From Micromonospora ferruginea (GTDB lineage Bacteria; Actinomycetota; Actinomycetes; Mycobacteriales; Micromonosporaceae), in NCBI RefSeq assembly GCF_013694245.2, contig NZ_CP059322.2:5215001-5279000 (forward strand): a stretch of 64,000 nt of DNA. Direction: 5' to 3'. The notes under the pieces are model-generated. The model searched no databases, was not told the DNA's origin, and saw nothing but the letters and a program-made list of their open reading frames with translations. The position numbers were made by a program, and so were the translations under genes. This document shows, in pieces, positions 39,838 to 47,713 of the stretch (position 1 is its first letter; each line of letters begins with the position of its first letter).

Positions 39838-40589
39838 GGGTTAAGGAGGGGCCCCCGCTTAACGCTTCCGGTAGAGGCGGGGGCCCCGCTTATCACCGGC
39901 AGCTCAAGGCGCCGCGGCACCCGAGCGACAACGACCTGATGGGGCGAGAGGCGCGGGCTCTCCGGCGGATCGCGGAGCGCGGGGATCCGCGCCACCTGGC
40001 GTACGTGCCTCGGCTGGTCGAGTCCTACCCGGTGCGTGACCCGGCGACCGGTGCGCAACTGCTGGTCAACGTGCTGGAGACCGTACCCGGGCTGCACAGC
40101 CTCGACGACGTGCGCCGCGCGTACCCGACGGGGGTCGACCCGCGCGACGCGGCCTGGATGTGGCGGCGGCTGCTGGTCGCGCTCGGCCTGGCCCACCGGG
40201 CCGGCGTGGTGCACGGCGCGGTGCTGCCCCGCAACGTGCTGATCGAACCGGACGCGCACGGGCTGGTGCTCGTCGACTGGTGCTTCTCCGCCGAGCCGGG
40301 CGGGCTGGTGCCGGCGCTGGTCACCGACCTGGCCGACTGGTATCCCCCGGAGGTCACCGCCAAGCGGCCCTGCGGCCCGGGAACCGACATCGCGATGGCC
40401 GCGGGCTGCCTGATCTGGCTGATGGGCGACCGCGCGCCCCGCGAGCTGCGCGCCTTCGCCGACGGCTGCCGGCAACCCGCGCTGTCCGCCCGCCCCGACG
40501 ACGCGTGGCGGCTGCTGCGCGAACTCGACGAGGTGCTGGACCGGCTCTACGGGCCGCGCACCTTCCGACCCTTCACCCTCAACCCCTAG
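39834..40589 (+). CDS. Pseudokinase-like protein, N-terminally shortened
   Basis: A 251-residue protein kinase-fold relative. RQLKAPRHPSDNDLMGREARAL (in part; Lys25 and Glu39) fits the beta3-lysine and alphaC-glutamate region. HGAVLPRN (127-134) replaces HRDLKPxN, so the catalytic Asp is Ala; VDW (147-149) replaces DFG. The first 22 residues are encoded by repeat R2b (EGPPLNASGRGGG), and the upstream N-lobe strands and any leader domain that full-length relatives have are missing. The ATG overlaps the NUDIX stop. Probably a scaffold or nucleotide sensor; it may be partly broken. Confidence 0.65.
   Translation: MRVKEGPPLNASGRGGGPAYHRQLKAPRHPSDNDLMGREARALRRIAERGDPRHLAYVPRLVESYPVRDPATGAQLLVNVLETVPGLHSLDDVRRAYPTGVDPRDAAWMWRRLLVALGLAHRAGVVHGAVLPRNVLIEPDAHGLVLVDWCFSAEPGGLVPALVTDLADWYPPEVTAKRPCGPGTDIAMAAGCLIWLMGDRAPRELRAFADGCRQPALSARPDDAWRLLRELDEVLDRLYGPRTFRPFTLNP
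39838..39896. repeat. GC-rich palindromic repeat R2, copy b
   Basis: GGTTAAGGAGGGGCCCC and GCGGGGGCCCCGCTTATC surround CTTAACGCTTCCGGTAGAGG. It lies between the NUDIX and pseudokinase genes and provides the start of the pseudokinase reading frame. Confidence 0.9.
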
Positions 40590-40599
40590 GGAGGCTGCC

Positions 40600-41562
40600 A
40601 TGGGCAGCGGAATCTGGTCCACCGACGTGTACGACGCCGCCGACCGCTACCGGCGCCGCACCGGCAGGAGTGCGTTCTCCTACAGCGACAGCGGGGCCCG
40701 CACCGTGCACCCCGCGCTCGACCCGCGCGACGCGACGCGGGAGAGCCGCGACTCCGCCGAACACCCGCAGTCCACGCCGATCGCGGTGCTCTTCGACGTC
40801 ACCGGCTCGATGGGCCACGTGCCCCGGGTGCTGCAGCGCAAGCTGCCGCAACTGCTCGGCCTGCTGCAGCGCCAGGGGTACGCCCGCGACCCGCAGGTCA
40901 TGTTCGGCGCGATCGGCGACGCCACCTGCGACCGGGTGCCGTTGCAGATCGGGCAGTTCGAGTCCGACAACCGGATGGACGACGACCTCGGCCGGATCGT
41001 GCTCGAAGGCGGCGGAGGCGGGCAGATGATGGAGTCGTACGAGCTGGCGCTGCACTTCATGGCCCGGCACACGGTCACCGACAGTTGGACGAAGCGGGGC
41101 CGGCGCGGCTACCTGTTCGTCATCGGCGACGAGCTGGCGTACCCCCGGTTGAAGGCCCGCGAGGTGGCCCGGCTGATCGGCGGCGCCCCGGTCGAGGACC
41201 TGCCGATCCGGCAGGTCGTGGACGAGGTGACCGCCCGCTGGGACACCTACTACCTGCTCCCCGCCGGCAGCCACTACGCCGGCAACCGCAAGGTGCTCGA
41301 CTTCTGGCGCGGCCTGCTCGGGCAGAACGCGGTCGAGCTGGACGATCTGGACGCGGTCTGCGAGACCATCGCGCTCACCGTCGGCCTCGGCGAACAGGCC
41401 ATCGACCTGAACGCCGGCCTGGACGACCTGGACCGGGCCGGCTCGACCGCCACCCGTACCGTCTCCCGGGCGCTCGCCGGGCTCGGCGGCGGCCGGCGGG
41501 CGGTGGCGGCGCTGCCGTTCACCCCCACCGACGACGGCGGGAGCGGGGTCACCCGGCTGTGA
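40600..41562 (+). CDS. vWA-domain protein
   Basis: A 320-residue cytoplasmic von Willebrand A protein. The metal site is DVTGSMG (Asp66, Thr68, Ser70), with later Asp residues in IGDATCD and VIGDELAY. The N-terminus GIWSTDVYDAADRYRR is typical of a family that, from memory, occurs beside pseudokinase-like and NUDIX genes in Streptomyces. A Gly-rich loop (LEGGGGGQMMESYELAL) lies near 140. The stop overlaps the GTG of the PurA-like gene. Probably the organiser of a protein assembly in this operon. Confidence 0.85.
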   Translation: MGSGIWSTDVYDAADRYRRRTGRSAFSYSDSGARTVHPALDPRDATRESRDSAEHPQSTPIAVLFDVTGSMGHVPRVLQRKLPQLLGLLQRQGYARDPQVMFGAIGDATCDRVPLQIGQFESDNRMDDDLGRIVLEGGGGGQMMESYELALHFMARHTVTDSWTKRGRRGYLFVIGDELAYPRLKAREVARLIGGAPVEDLPIRQVVDEVTARWDTYYLLPAGSHYAGNRKVLDFWRGLLGQNAVELDDLDAVCETIALTVGLGEQAIDLNAGLDDLDRAGSTATRTVSRALAGLGGGRRAVAALPFTPTDDGGSGVTRL

Positions 41563-42821
41563 ACCACGTGATGGTGGTCGACCTCGGCTACGGCGACGCC
41601 GGCAAGGGCACGGTCGTCGACGCGCTCTGCGCCACCCGGCCGGTGCACACGGTGGTGCGTTTCAACGGGGGCGCGCAGGCGGCGCACAACGTCGTCCTGC
41701 GCGACGGGCGGGCGCACACGTTCGCGCAGTTCGGGGCCGGCACGTTCCGCCCCGGCGTGCGGACCCACCTGGCACGGCACGTGGTGGTGGACCCGCTGGC
41801 GCTGGCCGCCGAGGCCGACCACCTCGCGTCGGTCGGGGTGCCCGACGCACTCGACCGGCTGACCGTGGACTCCGAGGCGCTGCTGGCCACCCCGTACCAC
41901 CGGGCCGCCAACCGGGCCCGGGAGACCGCCCGGGGAGCCGACCGGCACGGCTCCTGCGGGCTGGGGGTGGGCGAGGCCGTCGCGTACGGCCTCGCCCACC
42001 CCGACGAGGCGCCCCGGGTGGCCGACTGCCACGAACCGGCGGTGCTGCGCCGCCGGCTGACCGCGCTGCGCGACCGGCTCACCGCCGAACTCGGGCCGCT
42101 GGACGCGCCGCCGGTCGCCGACTGCCTGCCGGCGTTCGCGGCGTTCGCCGACCGGGTGGCGATCGTCGACCGGAGCTGGCTGGCCGGGGCGCTACGCGCG
42201 GGCACCTGCGTCTTCGAGGGCGCGCAGGGGGTGCTGCTGGACGAGTGGCACGGCTTTCACCCGTACACCACGTGGAGCACCACGACGTTCGCCAACGCCG
42301 AGACGCTGCTCGCCGAGGCGGGGATGGCCGGCACCGCCCAGCGGCTCGGCGTGCTGCGGGTGACCACCACCCGGCACGGCCCCGGGCCCCTGGTCACCGA
42401 GGACCCGGCGCTGCCGTTCAGCGACCCGCGCAACCCCGCCAACCCCTGGCAGGGCGGTTTCCGGTTCGGGCACTTCGACGCGGTGGCCCACCGGTACGCG
42501 CTGGAGGTGGCCGGCGGGGTGGACGGGCTGGCGCTCACCCACCTCGACCTGGCCGGGCCTCACTTGCGCATGTGCCGGCGCTACGCGGACGGGCTGGACC
42601 GGATCGTGCCGGGTCCTCCCGGGGATTTGGCGCGGCAGGAGGCGCTGACGGGGCGGCTCATGCTCGCCCGGCCGGTGTTGGAGTCGGTGCCGGGAGGCTG
42701 GGTGGCGGCGGTCGAGGGGGCGCTGGGCGCGCCCGTGCTGCTCACCTCGCGCGGGCCCACGGTGGAGGAGAAGGAGGGGCCCCTTGTTAACGCATTTTGT
42801 ATAGGAAGGGCCCCCGCTTAA
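41559..42821 (+). CDS. Divergent PurA-like (adenylosuccinate synthetase superfamily) enzyme
   Basis: A 420-residue paralogue of the housekeeping PurA found at 51645-53027. GDAGKG (12-17) replaces GDEGKG, keeping the catalytic Asp and the P-loop Lys; His43 (AQAAHNVV) and EGAQ (220-223) are kept. The Asp-binding loop differs: VTTTRHGPGP (268-277) in place of the TTTGRERR of true PurA. GTP-dependent phosphorylation of an oxo group followed by ligation is likely, but with another amine or nucleotide. The last 16 residues come from repeat R2c. Operon context points to a nucleoside-like metabolite. Confidence 0.8.
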   Translation: MNHVMVVDLGYGDAGKGTVVDALCATRPVHTVVRFNGGAQAAHNVVLRDGRAHTFAQFGAGTFRPGVRTHLARHVVVDPLALAAEADHLASVGVPDALDRLTVDSEALLATPYHRAANRARETARGADRHGSCGLGVGEAVAYGLAHPDEAPRVADCHEPAVLRRRLTALRDRLTAELGPLDAPPVADCLPAFAAFADRVAIVDRSWLAGALRAGTCVFEGAQGVLLDEWHGFHPYTTWSTTTFANAETLLAEAGMAGTAQRLGVLRVTTTRHGPGPLVTEDPALPFSDPRNPANPWQGGFRFGHFDAVAHRYALEVAGGVDGLALTHLDLAGPHLRMCRRYADGLDRIVPGPPGDLARQEALTGRLMLARPVLESVPGGWVAAVEGALGAPVLLTSRGPTVEEKEGPLVNAFCIGRAPA

Positions 42822-42824
42822 CAC
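42771..42824. repeat. GC-rich palindromic repeat R2, copy c
   Basis: AAGGAGGGGCCCCTTGTTAACGC and ATAGGAAGGGCCCCCGCTTAAC, centre ATTTTGT. The PurA-like gene reads into it and takes its last codons and TAA from it. Confidence 0.9.
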
Positions 42825-42845
42825 CCCAGCGTCGAGCATGGGGGC

Positions 42846-43469
42846 ATGGGGGACGTGCTCGACCTGCTGCATCAGACGGTGACCTCACCGTGGGTGTACC
42901 TGGTGATCATCGCGGTCACCGCCGTCGACGCGTTCTTCCCGGCGGTGCCCGGCGAGACCGTGGTGATCACCGCCGGGGTCTTCGCGGCGAGCGGGGAGCC
43001 GAACCTGGTGGCGGTGATCGTGACCGCCGCGCTCGGCGCGCTGCTCGGCGACCACGTCTCGTACGCCATCGGGCGCGGCGGCGGCGCGCACCGGCTGGCC
43101 CGGCTGCCCGCCGACAGCCGACGGCGGGCGAGTTCCGACTGGGCCCGCCGGGCGGTCGACCGGCGGGGCGGGATGATCCTGACCACCGCCCGCTACGTCC
43201 CCGGCGGCCGGACCGCGGTCACGCTCACCATGGGCGCGGTGCGTTACCCGGTGCGCTCGTTCCTGCTCTACGACGCGCTGGCGTGCGGCACCTGGGGTAT
43301 CTACTGCGGGCTGCTCGGCTACTTCGGCGGCCTGGCCTTCGAGCACAATCCGATCACCGGCCTGCTCGCCGGCGTGGGCATCTCGCTGGCGGTCACCGGG
43401 CTGTTCGAGGCCGCCCGCTGGGCTCGTCGCCGGGCGCGTTCCCGGGCCGCCGCGCGGCGCGGGTGTTAA
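42846..43469 (+). CDS. DedA-family (SNARE-associated) membrane protein
   Basis: A 207-residue integral membrane protein with four to five hydrophobic segments. AFFPAVPGETVVITAGVFA, GALLGDHVSYAIGR and the amphipathic region RRGGMILTTARYVPGGRTAV (family G-x-x-x-R-x-x-P-G-x-R pattern) are typical. DedA proteins help flip undecaprenyl phosphate or phospholipids across the membrane. It follows the PurA-like gene by 24 bases past R2c, so it may still be in the same transcript. The stop lies in repeat R2d. Confidence 0.88.
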   Translation: MGDVLDLLHQTVTSPWVYLVIIAVTAVDAFFPAVPGETVVITAGVFAASGEPNLVAVIVTAALGALLGDHVSYAIGRGGGAHRLARLPADSRRRASSDWARRAVDRRGGMILTTARYVPGGRTAVTLTMGAVRYPVRSFLLYDALACGTWGIYCGLLGYFGGLAFEHNPITGLLAGVGISLAVTGLFEAARWARRRARSRAAARRGC

Positions 43470-43520
43470 GCGGGGCCCCCGCCTATACCGAAAGCGTTAA
43501 GAGGGGCCCCCTCCTTACAC
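43463..43520. repeat. GC-rich palindromic repeat R2, copy d
   Basis: GTGTTAAGCGGGGCCCCC and AAGAGGGGCCCCCTCCTTACAC around CCTATACCGAAAGCGTT. It holds the ends of both converging genes: the DedA TAA (43467-43469) and the TetR TAA (43515-43517). Confidence 0.9.
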
Positions 43521-44165
43521 CGCGCCGGGGTGCCAGGTGACGCCGCGCAGGAGCTGGTCGGCACCGAGCCAGGCCACGTTCATCATCCGGGTGGCGGTCT
43601 TCTCCGCGTCCGCCTCGGGGTGGTCGGCCAGCCAGTCGGCGAGCGACTCGGACGCGCCGACCAGCGCGTACGCGACCACCTCCAGGTCGGTGGCGCCGAC
43701 CTCGCGCCCGGAGGCGCGCAGCGCGTGGTCGAGCATCCCGGCGACCACCTCGACCAGTCGGCCGCGCATGGTGGCGAGTTCGGCGGCGAACGGCTGGGAG
43801 CCGCGCGCCTGCCGATAGAGCACCGCCCAGCCGTCGCGGTGTGCGCCGACGAAGCCGAAGAACGCGCGCAGCCCGCGCCAGAGCCGCTCGTCGGCGGGCA
43901 GGTCGGGGGCGGCGGCCCCGGCGATGGCCTCCATCATCCGGGTGCCCTCGCGGTGCAGGCAGGCGACGAAGAGTTCTTCCTTGGTGCCGAGGTAGGCGTA
44001 GACCATCGGCTTGGAGATGCCGGCGTCGTCGGCGATCTCGTCCATGCTGGCCGCGTGGAACCCGCGCCGGGAGAAGACCTTGACCGCCGCGTCGAGCATC
44101 TGCTGCTCGCGTACGGCGCGGGGCAGGCGCTTGAAGGTCGGTGGGCTGGACACTCTTGCGAGCAT
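43515..44165 (-). CDS. TetR-family transcriptional regulator
   Basis: A 216-residue TetR repressor. The helix-turn-helix is in AAVKVFSRRGFHAASMDEIA followed by AGISKPMVYAYLGTKEELF. The C-terminal domain is hydrophobic and suits acyl-CoA or another lipid ligand, in keeping with the divergent SCP2 / acyl-CoA dehydrogenase genes. Inverted repeats in the gap before it are likely binding sites. Its stop codon is in repeat R2d. Start ATG 44165 or GTG 44150. Confidence 0.9.
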   Translation of the reverse strand: MLARVSSPPTFKRLPRAVREQQMLDAAVKVFSRRGFHAASMDEIADDAGISKPMVYAYLGTKEELFVACLHREGTRMMEAIAGAAAPDLPADERLWRGLRAFFGFVGAHRDGWAVLYRQARGSQPFAAELATMRGRLVEVVAGMLDHALRASGREVGATDLEVVAYALVGASESLADWLADHPEADAEKTATRMMNVAWLGADQLLRGVTWHPGAV

Positions 44166-44166
44166 A

Positions 44167-44199
44167 CCTACTCGTGCGTAGGGTTACGCCAGAGTAACC
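44167..44199. promoter_or_regulatory. Candidate TetR operators
   Basis: Two inverted repeats overlap: CCTAC-N6-GTAGG (44167-44182) and GGTTAC-N6-GTAACC (44182-44199). They fill the 55-base gap between the divergent TetR and SCP2 genes, where a TetR dimer could control both. Confidence 0.65.
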
Positions 44200-44220
44200 A
44201 AGTCGAGAGGTGCATCCCCC

Positions 44221-44673
44221 ATGACTGACTTCGACCCGGCCAACTTCGCGAACGTCGGCCCGAAGGAGTTCGCGCAGCTGGTGAAGTCCACGCCGGACGA
44301 CAAGATCGCCGAGATCATGTCCGGCGAGGCGCGCGGCAAGATCCTCAGCGAGGTCTTCAACCGGATGCCCACGCTGTTCCGCGCCGACCGCGCCGGCTCC
44401 ACCAACGCGGTCATCCACTGGAACATCACCGGCCGTCCGGACGGCGGCACCGACACCTACGAGATCGTCATCGAGAACGGCACCTGCACCGTCTCGGAGA
44501 CCCCGACCCGGGACCCGAAGCTCAGCCTCACCATGGGCCCGGTCGAGTTCCTGAAGATCGTCTCCGGCGGCGCCAACCCGGTGATGATGTTCATGACCGG
44601 CAAGCTGAAGGCCAAGGGCGACCTGGGCCTGGCCGCCAACATCGCCAACCTGTTCGACATCCCCAAGGCCTGA
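44221..44673 (+). CDS. SCP2 sterol-binding domain protein
   Basis: A 150-residue SCP2 protein covering the full domain: IHWNITGRPDGGTDTYEIVIENG, SLTMGPVEFLKIVSGGANPV in part and FMTGKLKAKGDLGLAANI. It would bind or shuttle acyl-CoAs or sterols to enzymes. It is 2 bases from the acyl-CoA dehydrogenase gene, so they are cotranscribed and probably under the divergent TetR protein. Confidence 0.9.
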   Translation: MTDFDPANFANVGPKEFAQLVKSTPDDKIAEIMSGEARGKILSEVFNRMPTLFRADRAGSTNAVIHWNITGRPDGGTDTYEIVIENGTCTVSETPTRDPKLSLTMGPVEFLKIVSGGANPVMMFMTGKLKAKGDLGLAANIANLFDIPKA

Positions 44674-44675
44674 CC

Positions 44676-45890
44676 ATGGCCGAGTTCTCGCTCGACCTGA
44701 ACGAGGAGCAGCGAGACCTTCGCGACTGGGTGCACGGCTTCGCCGCCGAGGTCGTGCGCCCGGCCGCGGCCGAGTGGGACGCCCGGGAGGAGACTCCCTG
44801 GCCGGTCATCCAGGAGGCGGCGAAGGTCGGCCTGTACGGGTTCGAGTTCCTCGCCACCTGCTGGGCCGACCCCACCGGCCTCTCCCTGCCGATCGCCAGC
44901 GAGGAACTCTTCTGGGGTGACGCCGGCATCGGCCTGAGCATCTTCGGCACCGCCCTCGCGGTCGCCGGGATCTACGGCGCGGGCACCCCGGACCAGCTCG
45001 TCGAATGGGTGCCGCAGTGCTTCGGCGACGTCGACCAGCCGGCCGTCGCCGCGTTCTGCACCAGCGAACCGGAGGCCGGCTCCGACGTCGGGTCGATGCG
45101 CACCCGCGCCGTCTACGACCAGGCCACCGACGAGTGGGTGCTCAACGGCCAGAAGGCGTACGCCACCAACGGTGGCATCGCCGGGGTGCACGTGGTCACC
45201 GCCTCGATCGCACCGGAGCTGGGCTCGCGCGGGCAGGCCGCGTTCGTCGTACCGCCGGGCACGCCCGGTTTGAACGCCACCCGCAAGCTGCGCAAGCTCG
45301 GGCTGCGCGCCTCGCACACCGCCGACGTCTTCCTCGACGACGTCCGGGTGCCGGGCCGCTGCCTGCTCGGGGGCAAGGATGCCCTCGACGAGCGGCTGGC
45401 GCGGGCCCGCGCCGGGCAGCGCGCCTCCGGCCAGGCGGCGATGCGGACGTTCGAGCTGTCCCGCCCGACCGTCGGCGCGCAGGCGCTCGGGGTGGCCCGT
45501 GCCGCCTATGAGTACGCGCTCGACTACGCCAAGGGCCGGGTGCAGTTCGGGCGGCCGATCATCGAGAACCAGGCGGTCGCGTTCGCGCTCGCCGACATGA
45601 AGATGGAGATCGACGCGGCCCGGCTGCTGGTCTGGCGGGCCTCCTGGATGGGTCGCAACAACCGGCCGTTCACCGCCGGCGAGGGCTCCATGTCCAAGCT
45701 CAAGGCCGGCGAGGTGGCCGTCTCGGTGACCGACCGGGCGGTCCAGCTCCTCGGCGGGGCCGGTTTCCTGCGCGACCACCCGGTCGAGCGGTGGTACCGG
45801 GACGCCAAGATCTACACCATCTTCGAGGGCACTTCCGAGATCCAGCGGTTGGTCATCTCCCGGGCCATCTCCGGGATGCAGATCCGCTGA
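44676..45890 (+). CDS. Acyl-CoA dehydrogenase
   Basis: A 404-residue FAD flavoenzyme. AAFCTSEPEAGSDVGSMRTRA (cited in part) is the FAD/substrate signature, QLLGGAGFLRDHPVERWYRDAK is the C-terminal motif, and the catalytic Glu is expected in YTIFEGTSEIQRLVI. It oxidises acyl-CoA to enoyl-CoA. Substrate length is not evident. A 14-bp hairpin follows the gene. Confidence 0.93.
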   Translation: MAEFSLDLNEEQRDLRDWVHGFAAEVVRPAAAEWDAREETPWPVIQEAAKVGLYGFEFLATCWADPTGLSLPIASEELFWGDAGIGLSIFGTALAVAGIYGAGTPDQLVEWVPQCFGDVDQPAVAAFCTSEPEAGSDVGSMRTRAVYDQATDEWVLNGQKAYATNGGIAGVHVVTASIAPELGSRGQAAFVVPPGTPGLNATRKLRKLGLRASHTADVFLDDVRVPGRCLLGGKDALDERLARARAGQRASGQAAMRTFELSRPTVGAQALGVARAAYEYALDYAKGRVQFGRPIIENQAVAFALADMKMEIDAARLLVWRASWMGRNNRPFTAGEGSMSKLKAGEVAVSVTDRAVQLLGGAGFLRDHPVERWYRDAKIYTIFEGTSEIQRLVISRAISGMQIR

Positions 45891-45908
45891 TCGCCGGCGG
45901 ACCCCGAC

Positions 45909-45956
45909 CCGACCCGCGACGGCGCGCCGTGCCGGGCGCACCCCGTCGCGGGTCGG
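45909..45956 (+). terminator. Terminator after acyl-CoA dehydrogenase
   Basis: A 14-bp stem, CCGACCCGCGACGG (45909-45922) with CCGTCGCGGGTCGG (45943-45956). Confidence 0.75.
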
Positions 45957-46072
45957 GCCGCCGGTCCGCGACCGGCGGATGTCCGCAGGTTGGGCTGATG
46001 ATCACGCCGGCTGGGCGGACGGATCGCCCGGATGCATGATCGGGAGATCACGAACGCGAAGGAGGTTGCGCC

Positions 46073-47638
46073 GTGGACCTGCCGTTCATCGTCGCCACGC
46101 TGACCCGACGCGGTCTACTCACCCCGGGTCGCCCGATCCGGGTCGCCTCGCAGCTCAACGCGCTGCGCCGGTGGGGCTGGAGCCTCGCCGGGGAGCTGCG
46201 CCAGGCCGCCGCCCGCGATCCCGGCCGGATCGCCGTGACGGACGAGCACGGCGCCGCGTTCACGTACCAGGAACTGTTGGACCGCTCCGAGCGGCTGGCC
46301 CGCTCGCTGCGCGCCGGGCTCGGCGTGCAGGCCGGCGACCGGGTCGGCCTGCTCTGCCGCAACCACCACGGGCTGATCGAGGCGATCGTCGCGTCCATGC
46401 TGCTCGGCGCGGACGCCGTCCTGGTCAACACCGGCCTCTCCGCGGCGCAGTTGGTCACCGTCGCCGAGGAGCAGGGCCTGCGCGCGCTGGTGCACGACGC
46501 CGAGTTCGCCGACCGGGTCCTCGGGCTCCCGGCCGAGCTGCACCGGATCGACGAGCGGCGGCAGGAGGAGCTGATCGCCGGCGCGGTGCCCGGCGACAAG
46601 CTGCAACCACCGGAGCGCGACGGCCGGACCATCGTGCTGACCTCCGGCACCACCGGCACGCCCAAGGGCGCCCGCCGCCCCACCCCGCACGGCTTCGGTC
46701 CGCTGGTGTCCATCATCGACCGGATCCCGCTGCACGTGCACGACGTCGTGATGATCGCCGCGCCGATCTTCCACACCTGGGGGTACGCCGCGCTCCAGGT
46801 CTCGTTCGCGCTGCGCGCCACCGTGGTGCTGCACCGCCGCTTCGACCCGGCCGCCACCCTTGTCGCGCTGGCCGGGCAGCCGTGCGACGCGCTGTTCGCC
46901 GTGCCGGTGATGCTGCAACGACTCATGGAGGTCGCGCCGCCGCAGCCCCGGCCGCCGCTCAAGGTGGCCGCGGTCAGCGGCTCCGCGCTGCCGGGCAACC
47001 TGGCCACCGCCTTCATGGACCGCTACGGCGACGTGCTCTACAACCTCTACGGCTCGACCGAGGTCTCCTGGGCGTCCATCGCCGGCCCGGCCGAGCTGCG
47101 CGCCGCGCCCACCAGCGCCGGCCGCCCGCCGCACGGCACCCGGCTGGAGATCGTGGACGAGGCCGGTCGGCCGGTGCGTACCGGCCAGGTCGGGCGGATC
47201 TTCGTCGGCAACGAGATGCTCTTCGAGGGCTACACCTCGGGCGCCGGCCGGGAGAGCCGCGACGGCCTGCTGGACACCGGCGACCTCGGCCGGCTGAACC
47301 CGGACGGCCTGCTCTTCGTCGACGGTCGCGCCGACGACATGATCGTCTCGGGCGGGGAGAACGTCTTCCCCTCCGAGGTGGAGGACCTGATCGCCCGGTT
47401 GCCGCAGGTCCGCGAGGTGGCGGTGATCGGCGTGCCGGACCCGGAGTACGGGCAGCGGCTGGCCGCGTTCCTGGCGTTGCGTCCCGGCGAGACGCTCGAC
47501 CCGGAGGCGGTCCGCGAGTACGTCCGGCGCTACCTGGCCCGCTTCTCGGTGCCCCGGGACGTGATCTTCGTCAAGTACCTGCCACGTAACGCCACCGGCA
47601 AGGTGCTCGGCCGGGAGTTGCGCCGCTACTTCGGCTGA
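46073..47638 (+). CDS. AMP-dependent acyl-CoA synthetase (FadD-like)
   Basis: A 521-residue adenylate-forming ligase. The P-loop is TIVLTSGTTGTPKGARR, the A5 motif is YNLYGSTEVSW, the A7/A8 region DTGDLGRLNPDGLLFVDGRADDM (cited in part), and the C-terminal Lys lies in RNATGKVLGREL. It activates a fatty or aromatic acid with ATP and CoA. GTG 46073 follows AAGGAGG. It is downstream of the acyl-CoA dehydrogenase terminator, so it has its own promoter. Confidence 0.92.
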   Translation: MDLPFIVATLTRRGLLTPGRPIRVASQLNALRRWGWSLAGELRQAAARDPGRIAVTDEHGAAFTYQELLDRSERLARSLRAGLGVQAGDRVGLLCRNHHGLIEAIVASMLLGADAVLVNTGLSAAQLVTVAEEQGLRALVHDAEFADRVLGLPAELHRIDERRQEELIAGAVPGDKLQPPERDGRTIVLTSGTTGTPKGARRPTPHGFGPLVSIIDRIPLHVHDVVMIAAPIFHTWGYAALQVSFALRATVVLHRRFDPAATLVALAGQPCDALFAVPVMLQRLMEVAPPQPRPPLKVAAVSGSALPGNLATAFMDRYGDVLYNLYGSTEVSWASIAGPAELRAAPTSAGRPPHGTRLEIVDEAGRPVRTGQVGRIFVGNEMLFEGYTSGAGRESRDGLLDTGDLGRLNPDGLLFVDGRADDMIVSGGENVFPSEVEDLIARLPQVREVAVIGVPDPEYGQRLAAFLALRPGETLDPEAVREYVRRYLARFSVPRDVIFVKYLPRNATGKVLGRELRRYFG

Positions 47639-47713
47639 TCGGCTGACCACACAGGACAGACCACGGTGTTACCTTTGCCCCCGTTTCAGTGGGTGAACGG
47701 GGAACACACGACC

